From positions 248,001 through 312,000 of the forward strand of contig NZ_SMFL01000003.1 in assembly GCF_004349265.1 (NCBI RefSeq): a stretch of DNA of 64,000 bases, read 5' to 3'. The notes under the pieces were generated by a model that was not told the DNA's origin, ran no database searches, and was given only the letters and a program-made list of their open reading frames with translations. The position numbers were made by a program, and so were the translations under genes. Of the stretch, positions 15,626-24,131 are shown in pieces. The stretch's first letter is position 1. Each line of letters begins with the position of its first letter. The DNA is from Dyadobacter psychrotolerans (GTDB lineage: Bacteria; Bacteroidota; Bacteroidia; Cytophagales; Spirosomataceae).

Positions 15626-16156
15626 CTAAACCGAAACATAAAGATCTTTGGGTATCAGCTTTTGCTGATCATTCTGAAGTAGTAACTCAAAAAGCTTTAC
15701 TGTTGCAGCTGCGTCACCATGTGCACGGTGCCTGTTCTCAACGAGAATTTCCAGACTCTCACAAAGGTTACCCAAACTGTAAGATTTGTATCCCGGAAAT
15801 ATTTTTCTGCTAAGCTGAACAGTACACAATGTATCCCGCTGATAGTACTCTTCCATTGCTCCAAATTCTCTTTTAATAAAGCCATAATCGAACTTGGCAT
15901 TATGCGCTACAAACCAGGCGTCCTTCGTCAATGCCCTGACAGAATCCTGTATATCATAAAAAGTGGGCGAATCCTGCACCATTGCATTATCAATGCCGGT
16001 TAGACGGGTGATGAACGGAGGGATATAAATTCCAGGATTTACAAGTGAATGAAAAAAATCAACGATCTGATTCCCATCATGGCGAAAAACAGCTATTTCA
16101 GTTATACGCGCAGCTCCTCCCCCTCCTGTTGTCTCGATATCAACAATGGCGTACAT
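15626..16156 (-). CDS. DEDDh 3'-5' exonuclease (DnaQ/epsilon-like)
   Basis: A 176-residue single-domain exonuclease. Exo I is IVDIETTGG (Asp6 and Glu8), exo II is in VAHNAKFDYGFI, and exo III is HRAHGDAAAT, with His and Asp in the DEDDh spacing. It could be the proofreading epsilon subunit or a stand-alone DnaQ-like nuclease; there is no GIY-YIG or other extension. It lies downstream of tonB but behind a terminator, so it is probably transcribed separately. Confidence 0.85.
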   Translation of the reverse strand: MYAIVDIETTGGGGAARITEIAVFRHDGNQIVDFFHSLVNPGIYIPPFITRLTGIDNAMVQDSPTFYDIQDSVRALTKDAWFVAHNAKFDYGFIKREFGAMEEYYQRDTLCTVQLSRKIFPGYKSYSLGNLCESLEILVENRHRAHGDAAATVKLFELLLQNDQQKLIPKDLYVSV

Positions 16157-16227
16157 TAATTTTTCAATGTCATTTTAAATAAAAAACTTTTAGTGCAGGC
16201 TTTCCTGCTGTCAATTGATATACAAAA

Positions 16228-16258
16228 AAACAAAAAAATCCTCGCCTTAGCGAGGATT
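16228..16258 (-). terminator. Terminator downstream of tonB-like gene
   Basis: AATCCTCGC-CTTA-GCGAGGATT is a perfect 9-bp stem (16237-16258); on the minus strand it is followed by a long T-run. Confidence 0.88.
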
Positions 16259-16297
16259 CACACAAATAATAGAAGGCATTTACTAATATTTTTTTGC

Positions 16298-17323
16298 TTA
16301 ATTCATCTGAAACATAATTGGTAAAGTAAAGCGAACCCTTACCGGCACACCGGCTTGTTTTCCCGGTTTCCATTCCGGCATTAGCTTCACCACTCTGATC
16401 GCTTCTTCATCACACCCAAATCCGATGCCTTTAACCGACTTTACGTTTTCTATCTTCCCATCGGCTCCCACAGTAAATTCGAGAAAAACCCTGCCCTGAA
16501 TATTTGCCTTGATCGCCTCAGAAGGATATCTCAGGTGTTTTTGCAAAAATGCACCCATAGCTGCATTGCCTCCTGCGTATTCCGGCTTCTGGTCAACAGC
16601 AATATATTCTTTCACTTTTTCTGGTAACACTTCTGCGGCAATGCTGTTGCCTGGAATGTTACCAGCAGATGGTGCTGTTATAATATCTACATCTACCAAT
16701 CCATCCTGGGTTTCCTGTCCGGCCTTTGCAGTTTCAAGCTCTTCGGTTAACGGCGGCGTATACTCAACATCAACATTTTCATCCGGAACAACCGTTGGAA
16801 TCACACTTCTTATTGTTTTTTCAACAGGCCTTGGCTCTTCTTTCACCGGCGGTGGAACCGGTTTTACATCAGGACGAATCTCCGCATCTGTAAACTCAAC
16901 CACATACGCGATATCCTCAGGCTTCGCCTCCGGGACCAGTCTGGCGTACAGATTAGGAAGCAGAACCATACCTAAAAACAAAGTAACTCCCAGTAAAACA
17001 GACCTCTGCATAGTTTGCCCATACCCTTTTCTCAGTGCATAAGCACCGTAAAGTTTGTTACGGCCTTCAAAAACGATGTCATCTAATGATTTTCCCATGG
17101 CTAACAGATGTTTATGATCAACACTCAAATTAAGGAGAGTCTGCGTATCAGCGGTTTCAACGATTCCGTTGAAAGCCTGCTCAAACGATTTCCCGTCCCA
17201 AAGTCGTTCTTCTGCTTCACAGGCCAAATGATCCAGTATTTCCGGAAGCAATTCCGGATTCAGTTTATTGGCAAGCAAATATGTGCTTAACTGTTCGATA
17301 CGATTTTTCTGAAGGCGTTTCAT
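16298..17323 (-). CDS. Energy transducer TonB family protein
   Basis: A 341-residue protein. About 85 N-terminal cytoplasmic residues resemble the segment found in PadR-linked TonB proteins (EQLSTYLLANKLNPELLPEI). A membrane helix lies near residues 108-124, then a Pro/Glu-rich periplasmic linker (VKPVPPPVKEEP). The TonB C-terminal domain closes the protein, from YPSEAIKANIQGRVFLEF to the VRVRFTLPI strand. It transmits proton-motive force to outer membrane receptors. It lies 36 nt downstream of the padR gene and is likely co-transcribed. Confidence 0.88.
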   Translation of the reverse strand: MKRLQKNRIEQLSTYLLANKLNPELLPEILDHLACEAEERLWDGKSFEQAFNGIVETADTQTLLNLSVDHKHLLAMGKSLDDIVFEGRNKLYGAYALRKGYGQTMQRSVLLGVTLFLGMVLLPNLYARLVPEAKPEDIAYVVEFTDAEIRPDVKPVPPPVKEEPRPVEKTIRSVIPTVVPDENVDVEYTPPLTEELETAKAGQETQDGLVDVDIITAPSAGNIPGNSIAAEVLPEKVKEYIAVDQKPEYAGGNAAMGAFLQKHLRYPSEAIKANIQGRVFLEFTVGADGKIENVKSVKGIGFGCDEEAIRVVKLMPEWKPGKQAGVPVRVRFTLPIMFQMN

Positions 17324-17359
17324 CTGATCTTCTGTTTAGAAATTGGCCATGGTACTCAT

Positions 17360-17710
17360 TTATTCTGCTGCTAACCGGGGTGCAAGCAATAACCTCACCG
17401 CATCGATAAAACGCTCTAAATCATTGGTTTTATTACGTGCTGCTTCATTTCCGGGGGTTGTCAGTGAATAGTATTTTCTTAATCTTCCGTCCACTTCAAC
17501 CGACTCAGTCAAAAGCATACCTTCCTGTTCGAGTTTATGTAAAACCGGATAAAGTGCTCCAAAAGTCAGTGCAATAGCGCCACCTGTGCGTTCTTTTACT
17601 TCCTGAGTAATTTCGTAACCATACATGCGATCATGCTCTGCCAGTAAATTCAGTACGATTGTCTTAAGCGTACCCCTCACATATTCATTACTCGTTGCGT
17701 TGTTCTCCAT
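17360..17710 (-). CDS. PadR family transcriptional regulator
   Basis: A 116-residue winged-HTH protein with the PadR signature LLAEHDRMYGYEITQEV, then ALTFGALYPVLHKLEQEG and a wing around GRLRKYYSLT. PadR repressors respond to ligands or partner proteins and usually repress a neighbouring gene, here the TonB gene 36 nt downstream. The padR-TonB pairing recurs in Cytophagales. Confidence 0.9.
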   Translation of the reverse strand: MENNATSNEYVRGTLKTIVLNLLAEHDRMYGYEITQEVKERTGGAIALTFGALYPVLHKLEQEGMLLTESVEVDGRLRKYYSLTTPGNEAARNKTNDLERFIDAVRLLLAPRLAAE

Positions 17711-17821
17711 AATTCAATTTGATCTTTACAAATATATATAAGTTTTTTATATATACAATACAAAAGTAAAATATTTCTTTCGTTCAGGCAATTATTTTTA
17801 CCAAAGAATCTTTTCCGGATT

Positions 17822-18292
17822 TCACTCCTCTGCCAGCGGGATGGACCTGTTTATTCTTTCTTCAAGTGAGATGAAGGTTTCAGTTCTTTGTATACCATTC
17901 ACCTTCTGTATTTTATCATGAAGAATTTCCCTAAGGTGGCCGGTATCGCGGCAGACAATTTTTATGAAAATACTGTATATACCCGTTGTGTAATGAATGT
18001 TCACAACTTCCGGAATGCTTTCCAGTTCGGTGGCTACCTGTTCATACAAAGAACTTTTATCGAGGTAAATCCCCAGAAAAGCACTGATATCCCATCCAAG
18101 TTTGGCCGGATCGATCACCAGCTGGGAGCCTTTCACGATGCCCATCTGTTCGAGTTTTTTCATACGTACATGAACTGTACCGCCTGAAACAAACACACGT
18201 TTTCCAATTTCGGTATAGGCAAGCGCTGCGTTTTCTATTAATAAGGACAGAATCCGAAGATCCGTACTATCAATGTCTGAATATTTTAGCAT
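17822..18292 (-). CDS. Lrp/AsnC family transcriptional regulator
   Basis: A 156-residue protein with an N-terminal HTH (LAYTEIGKRVFVSGGTVHVR, then KKLEQMGIV) and a C-terminal RAM/ligand-binding domain ending in TETFISLEERI. Lrp/AsnC proteins form octamers and sense amino acids. It is transcribed away from the structured RNA gene, whose promoter begins about 110 nt upstream of this ATG; the long AT-rich intergenic region may carry its own operator. Confidence 0.9.
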   Translation of the reverse strand: MLKYSDIDSTDLRILSLLIENAALAYTEIGKRVFVSGGTVHVRMKKLEQMGIVKGSQLVIDPAKLGWDISAFLGIYLDKSSLYEQVATELESIPEVVNIHYTTGIYSIFIKIVCRDTGHLREILHDKIQKVNGIQRTETFISLEERINRSIPLAEE

Positions 18293-18401
18293 TTATCTAC
18301 AAATCGTTAGGTTTTTCGCAACATTATGGCTCAATTTATGAAAAAATGATAAATTTTACGAAATTTTTATGAAAAAATTTTATATTTAAAGTCTTTCGAA
18401 T

Positions 18402-18409
18402 TAGTTTTG
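18402..18409 (+). promoter_or_regulatory. -7 element of the structured RNA promoter
   Basis: TAGTTTTG is an exact match to the Bacteroidota TAnnTTTG element. It would place transcription start near 18415, about 50 nt before the tRNA-like 5' end. No clear -33 TTG is seen at the right distance. Confidence 0.55.
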
Positions 18410-18467
18410 CAGAGTCAATTTAACAAGCTTTTAAAGTTAAAAGTAACGAATTGAAAAAATATCACAT

Positions 18468-18630
18468 TGTAGGGTGATGAAACTGGCAGCCATGCCCTCC
18501 TGTCTCGGGGGTGGTGAATAAGGGATAAACGCGGCATAATGCCGACGCAAGTCGACTGGGGTGGACCACCAAATCAGTATTTGTACCGTAGCTAACCGCA
18601 CCGTGGGTGGTTCGAATCCCCCTCCTACAG
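18468..18630 (+). ncRNA. tRNA-Asp-like structured RNA with about 94-nt insert
   Basis: The ends form a tRNA: acceptor TGTAGGG (18468-18474) pairs with TCCTACA (18623-18629); a D-stem ATG/CAT, an anticodon stem CCCTC/GGGGG with loop CTGTCTC (18500-18506), and a T arm with loop TTCGAAT (18611-18617) follow. The anticodon would be GUC, and C38 and G73 are present, both known AspRS identity features in E. coli. T37 (usually purine) and one T-stem mismatch are unusual. The 94 nt between the anticodon and T arms (18512-18605) contain hairpins, one CGAC-GCAA-GTCG with a GNRA loop. CCA is not encoded. It has its own promoter and terminator and no open frame. Confidence 0.65.
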
Positions 18631-18705
18631 CAAAAAAAACTTGACAAGCGAATATTTTCGTAGTAGTTTTATTTGGTTTTTAGTTTGTTGATGAAGTGTA
18701 ATTTG

Positions 18706-18746
18706 ACACGCGGGTTCATTTTGAAACCTGCGTGTTTTTCTTTTTT
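18706..18746 (+). terminator. Terminator of the structured RNA gene
   Basis: ACACGCGGGTT and AACCTGCGTGT form an 11-bp stem with one G-U pair, followed by TTTTTCTTTTTT. It lies 76 nt after the tRNA-like 3' end and ahead of the lepA promoter, giving a transcript of about 330 nt. Confidence 0.85.
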
Positions 18747-18939
18747 ATATACAATTTGCTGATTTATTGATAGTTAACAGATAATTTTTAGCAGATATCA
18801 ACCATTGTCATCTCAAATATTATTCAGCAGATTGAATTTTAGAATAGAATTTATGCCCTTTACCGTTAGCGCAAAGCAGAGTTCGCCGGAAAAAATAATA
18901 AATAAATCTCCCTTTCTGTTAAAATCACCAACAGCCTCG

Positions 18940-18947
18940 TAATTTTG
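18940..18947 (+). promoter_or_regulatory. lepA promoter -7 element
   Basis: TAATTTTG matches TAnnTTTG, 48 nt before the lepA ATG at 18995. It also rules out the in-frame GTG-type start inside it (18947) as the true start. Confidence 0.55.
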
Positions 18948-18994
18948 TGCATCAATCAGATAACCGGCAGCAGGTTATCGGCTTAATTTACTAC

Positions 18995-20782
18995 ATGAAG
19001 AAAATTCGTAATTTTTGTATCATCGCCCATATCGATCATGGGAAAAGCACACTGGCAGACCGTTTATTAGAATTTACCAAAACGGTTACTCAGCGCGAAA
19101 TGCAGGCACAGCTTCTTGACAATATGGATCTTGAACGCGAACGCGGGATCACGATCAAAAGCCACGCCATTCAAATGAACTATCTTTATAAAGGAGAAGA
19201 ATATATACTGAACCTGATTGACACTCCCGGCCACGTCGATTTCTCCTACGAGGTTTCCCGCTCCATTGCGGCTTGCGAAGGCGCTCTTCTTCTTGTGGAT
19301 GCTTCGCAGGGAACCGAAGCTCAAACAATTTCAAATCTTTACCTGGCAATTAATCACGATCTGGTTATCATTCCGGTTTTGAATAAAATTGATCTTCCGG
19401 GTGCAAGACCTGAGGAGATTAAGGATGAAATGGTAGATCTGCTCGACTGCAAGAGAGAAGACATTATTCCGGCAAGTGGAAAAGAAGGGATTGGAATTGA
19501 AGAGATTTTAAGTGCTATCATTGAAAGAATTCCCGCTCCGGTAGGTGATCCTGAGGCTCCGCTGCAGGCACTTATTTTTGATTCGGTGTTCAATTCATAC
19601 AGAGGTATTGAAGTAATTTTCCGTGTTAAAAACGGAAGTATTAAAAAAGGTGACCGGGTTAAATTCATGGCTACCGGAAAAGAATACAATGCGGACGAAA
19701 TTGGGACGCTTGGATTGGTACAAATACCAAAACAGGTTGTTGAGTGTGGGGATGTAGGTTATCTGATTTCTGGTATCAAGGTTGCCAAAGAAGTTAAAGT
19801 TGGTGACACTTTCACCCATTTACACCGTCCTGCTAGTGAAGGAATTGTTGGATTCTCTGAAGTGAAACCGATGGTTTTTGCCGGTATCTATCCGGTTGAT
19901 ACCACCGAATTTGAAGAACTTCGGGAAGCGATGGAAAAACTTCAGCTGAACGACGCTGCGCTTGTTTGGGAGCCGGAAACTTCTGCCGCACTAGGGTTTG
20001 GTTTCCGTTGCGGTTTCCTGGGTATGTTACACATGGAAATTGTGCAGGAAAGGCTGGAAAGAGAATTTAACATGACAGTTATCACAACTGTTCCTTCTGT
20101 TCAGTTCAGGATTCTGAATACAAAAGGTAAGTTGCTCAATATTAGCGCTCCCTCGGAAATGCCTGATGCCACAACCATCGAAACAATCGAGGAACCATTT
20201 ATTAACGCACAGATTATCACCAAGGCAGATTACATCGGCCCGATTCTGAATCTTTGTATGGACAAACGGGGTATCCTGAAAAATCAGGTTTACCTTACTG
20301 CTGACCGTGTTGAGCTGCAGTTTAAAATGCCGCTTGCCGAAGTTGTATTTGACTTTTTTGATAAATTAAAAACAATCTCCCGCGGTTACGCTTCACTTGA
20401 TTACGAACTGGCAGGATACCAGGAATCGGACATGGTGAAACTTGACGTGATGTTAAACGGGGAGCCCGTGGATGCGCTTTCAGCAATTGTTCACCGTTCG
20501 AAATCTTACGAATGGGGTAAAAAACTTTGCGAAAAGCTGCGCGAACTGATTCCGCGCCAGATGTTTGAAATTGCCATACAGGCAGCTATCGGCCAAAAAA
20601 TTATTGCCCGTGAAACTGTTAAGGCAATGCGTAAAGACGTACTTGCAAAATGTTATGGAGGTGATATTTCCCGAAAAAGGAAACTGCTTGAGAAACAGAA
20701 AAAAGGTAAAAAACGAATGAGACAGGTGGGAAATGTTGAAATTCCACAGGAAGCATTTATGGCGGTGTTGAAGATCAACTAA
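18995..20782 (+). CDS. lepA: Elongation factor 4 (LepA), back-translocating GTPase
   Basis: A 595-residue protein, full length for LepA. G1 is AHIDHGKST (residues 11-19), G3 DTPGHVDF, G4 NKID. EF-G-like domains follow and the lysine-rich LepA C-terminal domain ends in [19 protein letters not shown]. The ATG at 18995 gives the conserved start [19 protein letters not shown]; the upstream extension to 18947 overlaps the promoter. LepA acts on ribosomes under ionic stress. It stands alone. Confidence 0.97.
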   Translation: MKKIRNFCIIAHIDHGKSTLADRLLEFTKTVTQREMQAQLLDNMDLERERGITIKSHAIQMNYLYKGEEYILNLIDTPGHVDFSYEVSRSIAACEGALLLVDASQGTEAQTISNLYLAINHDLVIIPVLNKIDLPGARPEEIKDEMVDLLDCKREDIIPASGKEGIGIEEILSAIIERIPAPVGDPEAPLQALIFDSVFNSYRGIEVIFRVKNGSIKKGDRVKFMATGKEYNADEIGTLGLVQIPKQVVECGDVGYLISGIKVAKEVKVGDTFTHLHRPASEGIVGFSEVKPMVFAGIYPVDTTEFEELREAMEKLQLNDAALVWEPETSAALGFGFRCGFLGMLHMEIVQERLEREFNMTVITTVPSVQFRILNTKGKLLNISAPSEMPDATTIETIEEPFINAQIITKADYIGPILNLCMDKRGILKNQVYLTADRVELQFKMPLAEVVFDFFDKLKTISRGYASLDYELAGYQESDMVKLDVMLNGEPVDALSAIVHRSKSYEWGKKLCEKLRELIPRQMFEIAIQAAIGQKIIARETVKAMRKDVLAKCYGGDISRKRKLLEKQKKGKKRMRQVGNVEIPQEAFMAVLKIN

Positions 20783-20931
20783 TAGTTTTTGGCACACATT
20801 CAATCCTAATTAACTGTTTTACAAACAATTTACAACAGACGAGTATTCTTTCCAGGCACTTTTGCTAATTAAAGGGATACTTTGATTATAGAATTAATAC
20901 CAAAAGGAAGTGCTAAATTAGCCTTTTGTTG

Positions 20932-20939
20932 TAATTTTG
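20932..20939 (+). promoter_or_regulatory. Promoter -7 element of the dihydrolipoamide acetyltransferase gene
   Basis: TAATTTTG matches TAnnTTTG, 50 nt before the ATG at 20989. The -33 box is weak. Confidence 0.5.
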
Positions 20940-20988
20940 ACTGAAATACAATTTTTGACCAAGAAACTAAAATACCTTAATAAGCGAT

Positions 20989-22674
20989 ATGGCAGAAGTA
21001 ATCCGTATGCCCAAGATGAGCGACACCATGGAAGAAGGTGTTATCGCAGAATGGCACAAAAAAGTAGGTGATAAAATCAAATCCGGAGAAATTATAGCAG
21101 AGGTCGAAACCGACAAGGCTACGATGGATCTTGAATCTTATTATGACGGTACGCTTCTATACATAGGTGTACAAAAAGGTGACGCCGTGCCTATTGATGG
21201 TATTATGGCTGTGGTAGGTAACGAAGGAGAAGATTATAAATCTTTGCTTGAAGGCGGAAGTGAAAACGGAGCTCCAAAAGATGCGGCGCCTGCGCCTGCA
21301 AAAGAAGAGGAGAAACCAGCCGCACCTGCAATTGAAACGGCAACGCCTGAGAAACCTGCTGCTGCTGCCCCAGCACCTGCAAAGTCAACTGAAAAAATAA
21401 ATGCCGCTATTGTTCGCATGCCTAAAATGAGCGACACAATGGAAGAAGGTACGCTTGTATCGTGGCAGAAAAAAGTGGGCGATAAAGTAAAATCCGGCGA
21501 TATTCTGGCAGAAGTAGAAACCGATAAGGCAACCATGGAACTGGAAGCTTATGAGGATGGAACCCTGCTATATGTTGGTATTAAAGAAGGTGAGGCGGTT
21601 CCTGTTGACGGTATCATTGCGGTAATCGGAGAAGAAGGAGCAAATGTGGAAGCATTGCTTGCCCGTGAAAACGGAGAAGCTGAACCGGAAAGCGCACCCG
21701 CAGCTGAAGGAGCTGCCAAGGAAGCACCGGCTGCTGAGGAAAAATCTGTATCGGTGGCTGATTCCGGCGATCGTATCAAAGCTTCTCCTCTTGCAAAACG
21801 TCTTGCTGACGAAAAAGGAATTAATATAAGTCAGGTGCCTGGCAGCGGAGATAACGGCCGGATCGTAAAACGCGATGTGGATGAGTTCAAGCCAGCTGCT
21901 AAAACCGAAGCACCGAAAGCAGAAGCGGCTCCGGCTGCAGAAGCGAAAGCACCTGCACCATCGGCACCGGCAAGTTCTTCTCCGGCAACCGGCGACTTTA
22001 CTGACACACCTGTGTCGCAAATGCGTAAAACCATTGCACGCCGCCTGAGCGATAGCTTGTTCACTGCACCGCATTTCTATGTTACTATGGAAATTGTGAT
22101 GGACAAAGCGATTGCGCTTCGTCCGCAGCTAAATGAAGTAAGCCCTGCCAAGATTTCCTTCAATGACATGGTAATCAAAGCTTGTGCTGTTGCTCTTAAA
22201 CAACACCCTGCAGTTAACTCGGCCTGGCTGGGAGATAAAATCAGAAGATACAACTACGTAAACATCGGAGTTGCTGTTGCTGTTGATGAAGGCTTACTGG
22301 TTCCTGTGATTCGAGATGCAGATAAAAAAACACTTTCTGCCATTTCCGGTGAAGTAAAAGATCTTGCAGGAAAAGCAAAAGATAAAAAATTACAGCCAAA
22401 AGACTGGGAAGGAAATACCTTCTCTATCTCAAACCTTGGCATGTTTGGTGTAGATGAATTTACAGCGATTATCAACCCGCCGGATTCTTGTATCCTCGCT
22501 ATCGGCGGTATCAAAAAAGTAGCTGCTTTCAAAGAAGACGGAACGGTTTATCCAACCAACATCATGAAAGTAACTATTTCAGCAGATCACCGTGTTGTAG
22601 ATGGAGCGCTTGCAGCCGCTTTTCTTAATACAGTTAAAAAATTATTGGAAGAACCAATGAGTATGTTAGTTTAA
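20989..22674 (+). CDS. pdhC: Pyruvate dehydrogenase E2, dihydrolipoamide acetyltransferase
   Basis: A 561-residue protein with two lipoyl domains (lipoyl lysines in ETDKATMDLES, about residue 44, and ETDKATMELEA, about residue 182), Ala/Pro-rich linkers, a peripheral-subunit-binding domain (SPLAKRLADEKGINISQVPG) and the C-terminal catalytic core with DHRVVDGALAAAF, containing the active-site HxxxDG. It transfers acetyl groups to CoA in the core of the pyruvate dehydrogenase complex. E1 and E3 genes are not adjacent, so this subunit is encoded apart from its partners. A small gene follows 17 nt later. Confidence 0.94.
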   Translation: MAEVIRMPKMSDTMEEGVIAEWHKKVGDKIKSGEIIAEVETDKATMDLESYYDGTLLYIGVQKGDAVPIDGIMAVVGNEGEDYKSLLEGGSENGAPKDAAPAPAKEEEKPAAPAIETATPEKPAAAAPAPAKSTEKINAAIVRMPKMSDTMEEGTLVSWQKKVGDKVKSGDILAEVETDKATMELEAYEDGTLLYVGIKEGEAVPVDGIIAVIGEEGANVEALLARENGEAEPESAPAAEGAAKEAPAAEEKSVSVADSGDRIKASPLAKRLADEKGINISQVPGSGDNGRIVKRDVDEFKPAAKTEAPKAEAAPAAEAKAPAPSAPASSSPATGDFTDTPVSQMRKTIARRLSDSLFTAPHFYVTMEIVMDKAIALRPQLNEVSPAKISFNDMVIKACAVALKQHPAVNSAWLGDKIRRYNYVNIGVAVAVDEGLLVPVIRDADKKTLSAISGEVKDLAGKAKDKKLQPKDWEGNTFSISNLGMFGVDEFTAIINPPDSCILAIGGIKKVAAFKEDGTVYPTNIMKVTISADHRVVDGALAAAFLNTVKKLLEEPMSMLV

Positions 22675-22691
22675 CAAAACCATCCAAAACC

Positions 22692-22928
22692 ATGTCACTG
22701 GAAGAACGATTAGATCAACTGGAACTAAAACTTATTGAACAGCAGATCAGAATTGACAGTATTTCAGCTAAGCTGGACGAAGTTTCTATGGAATTGGATA
22801 TTACGTTAAAAGCCTGTGAAAAGATGGAGGCCAGAAGAGAAGAGGACCTTAAAAAGATTCTTCCCCTGCTGATCCAGGCCAATGCCGTTGCTATCGGCCA
22901 GGAGACTTTTCTTCTGAGGTTGAACTAA
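22692..22928 (+). CDS. Small coiled-coil protein downstream of pdhC
   Basis: A 78-residue, almost entirely helical protein with heptad-like stretches (LEERLDQLELKLIEQQIRID) and no recognised family. It lies 17 nt after pdhC and shares its terminator, so it is probably co-expressed. A structural or adaptor role is possible, but nothing shows it directly. Confidence 0.65.
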   Translation: MSLEERLDQLELKLIEQQIRIDSISAKLDEVSMELDITLKACEKMEARREEDLKKILPLLIQANAVAIGQETFLLRLN

Positions 22929-22955
22929 CTTGTTCTAAAAAATATAAAAATGTAC

Positions 22956-22989
22956 AAAGTGTCAGGTTTTATTACCTGGCACTTTTGTT
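22956..22989 (+). terminator. Terminator after the pdhC operon
   Basis: AAAGTGTCAGG and CCTGGCACTTT form a stem followed by TG-TTTT, 27 nt after the small gene's stop. Confidence 0.85.
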
Positions 22990-23126
22990 TTAACCAGCCA
23001 TTTGAGATTTTGTCTTTCCTAAGTGTACCATTTACGAAAGAAACAGAATTGAAACAATAAACTAAGACAGCTTTCCGGCTGACTTACAAAATATTTAAAT
23101 TTAAAAGAACATCTGAAACCTAATTC

Positions 23127-23669
23127 ATGGAGAAAATACATGCAACAACCGTCCTTGGCATACTACATAACGGTACGGTCTCACTGGGAGCCGACGGACA
23201 GGCAACAATGGGAAACACAGTAGCTAAAGGCAATGTAAAAAAAATAAGGGTTTTGATGGGAGGTAAAATTCTGGCAGGTTTTGCCGGATCAACAGCTGAT
23301 GCTTTTACACTGATCGAACGCTTTGAAGAAAAATTAAATGCCTATGGCGGAAACATGAAACGTGCTGCCATAGAACTTGCAAAAGACTGGCGTACCGACC
23401 GCTATTTAAGGAAACTGGAAGCAATGATGATCACGGCCAGCAAGGATGAAATTCTTGTAATTTCCGGAACCGGAGACGTACTTGAACCTGAAAACGGAAT
23501 TGCAGCCATTGGTTCAGGCGGAAATTTTGCTTTATCAGCAGCGCAGGCACTAAAAAAACACGCGCCTCATTTGTCGGCGGATGAAATGGTGAGAGAAAGC
23601 CTGACTGTCGCAGCCGACCTATGCATTTATACCAATCACAACTTTGTTATTGAAAAGGTACAGCAATAA
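23127..23669 (+). CDS. hslV: ATP-dependent protease peptidase subunit HslV
   Basis: A 180-residue protein with the HslV N-terminus [20 protein letters not shown]; the catalytic Thr follows a short propeptide (MEKIHA), and [14 protein letters not shown] is the other family hallmark. It forms the double-ring proteolytic core driven by HslU. No hslU is in the window. It stands alone with a strong terminator. Confidence 0.95.
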   Translation: MEKIHATTVLGILHNGTVSLGADGQATMGNTVAKGNVKKIRVLMGGKILAGFAGSTADAFTLIERFEEKLNAYGGNMKRAAIELAKDWRTDRYLRKLEAMMITASKDEILVISGTGDVLEPENGIAAIGSGGNFALSAAQALKKHAPHLSADEMVRESLTVAADLCIYTNHNFVIEKVQQ

Positions 23670-23709
23670 CTTAGGAAAAGCCGGGAAGAGATTTCCGGCT
23701 TTTCCTAAG
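23670..23709. terminator. Bidirectional terminator between hslV and the GNAT gene
   Basis: CTTAGGAAAAGCCGG and CCGGCTTTTCCTAAG form a perfect 15-bp stem with a 10-nt loop. It lies immediately after the hslV stop and immediately before the convergent GNAT gene's stop at 23712, so it serves both. Confidence 0.9.
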
Positions 23710-23711
23710 TT

Positions 23712-24131
23712 CTACAACATCTTTTCAATTTTATAATATTCAATATTTTCTTTTAAGAATGAATCCGAAAATCTGCTGAAACCAAACCGTTCATAAAAGG
23801 GCAGAGCAGTCGTACGAGCATCACACCAGATCTTTTTGTATCCTTCGTTTTTAGCAAAATCAAAAACGTAATTTAGCAAAATTGAACCCAGTCCCCTATT
23901 TTGAAATGCAGCAACCGTTGCAAATTTTCTGAACCTTATTTTATCTCCCTCCGGAAATAAGGAAATGACCGCAACCAATTTATCATCTGCAAATAAACCG
24001 AAATGGAATGCACTTTCATCTTCCGGGACTTTTACGAAATCCGGTGATTTGTCCGGCCACAAAACCTGATGTCTGATAGCCAGCGTCTCATCCGCATCTA
24101 TAATCCTAATTTCAATTTTCATTTCATTCAA
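23712..24131 (-). CDS. GNAT family N-acetyltransferase
   Basis: A 139-residue single-domain GNAT. The acetyl-CoA-binding motif A is in RKFATVAAFQNRGLGSILLN, and ALPFYERFGFSRFSD is the typical C-terminal motif B. The substrate is unknown. The start overlaps the PBP4 stop by 4 nt (ATGA), so it is the second gene of that operon. Confidence 0.88.
   Translation of the reverse strand: MNEMKIEIRIIDADETLAIRHQVLWPDKSPDFVKVPEDESAFHFGLFADDKLVAVISLFPEGDKIRFRKFATVAAFQNRGLGSILLNYVFDFAKNEGYKKIWCDARTTALPFYERFGFSRFSDSFLKENIEYYKIEKML

Noticed and set aside
16509..17042. 177-codon frame antisense to the tonB-like gene
   Set aside because: A shadow of the Pro/Ser-biased TonB linker with no independent support.
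18468..18630. tmRNA or intron-containing tRNA
   Set aside because: An anticodon arm is present, no tag reading frame is seen and the insert lies between the anticodon and T arms, not in the anticodon loop; it is also far too short for a group I intron.
18462..18647. Open frame of 61 codons on the minus strand
   Set aside because: It is the complement of the structured tRNA-like RNA and resembles no protein.
21568..22074. 168-codon frame antisense to pdhC
   Set aside because: Produced by the Ala/Pro/Lys-rich linkers of the E2 gene read in reverse.
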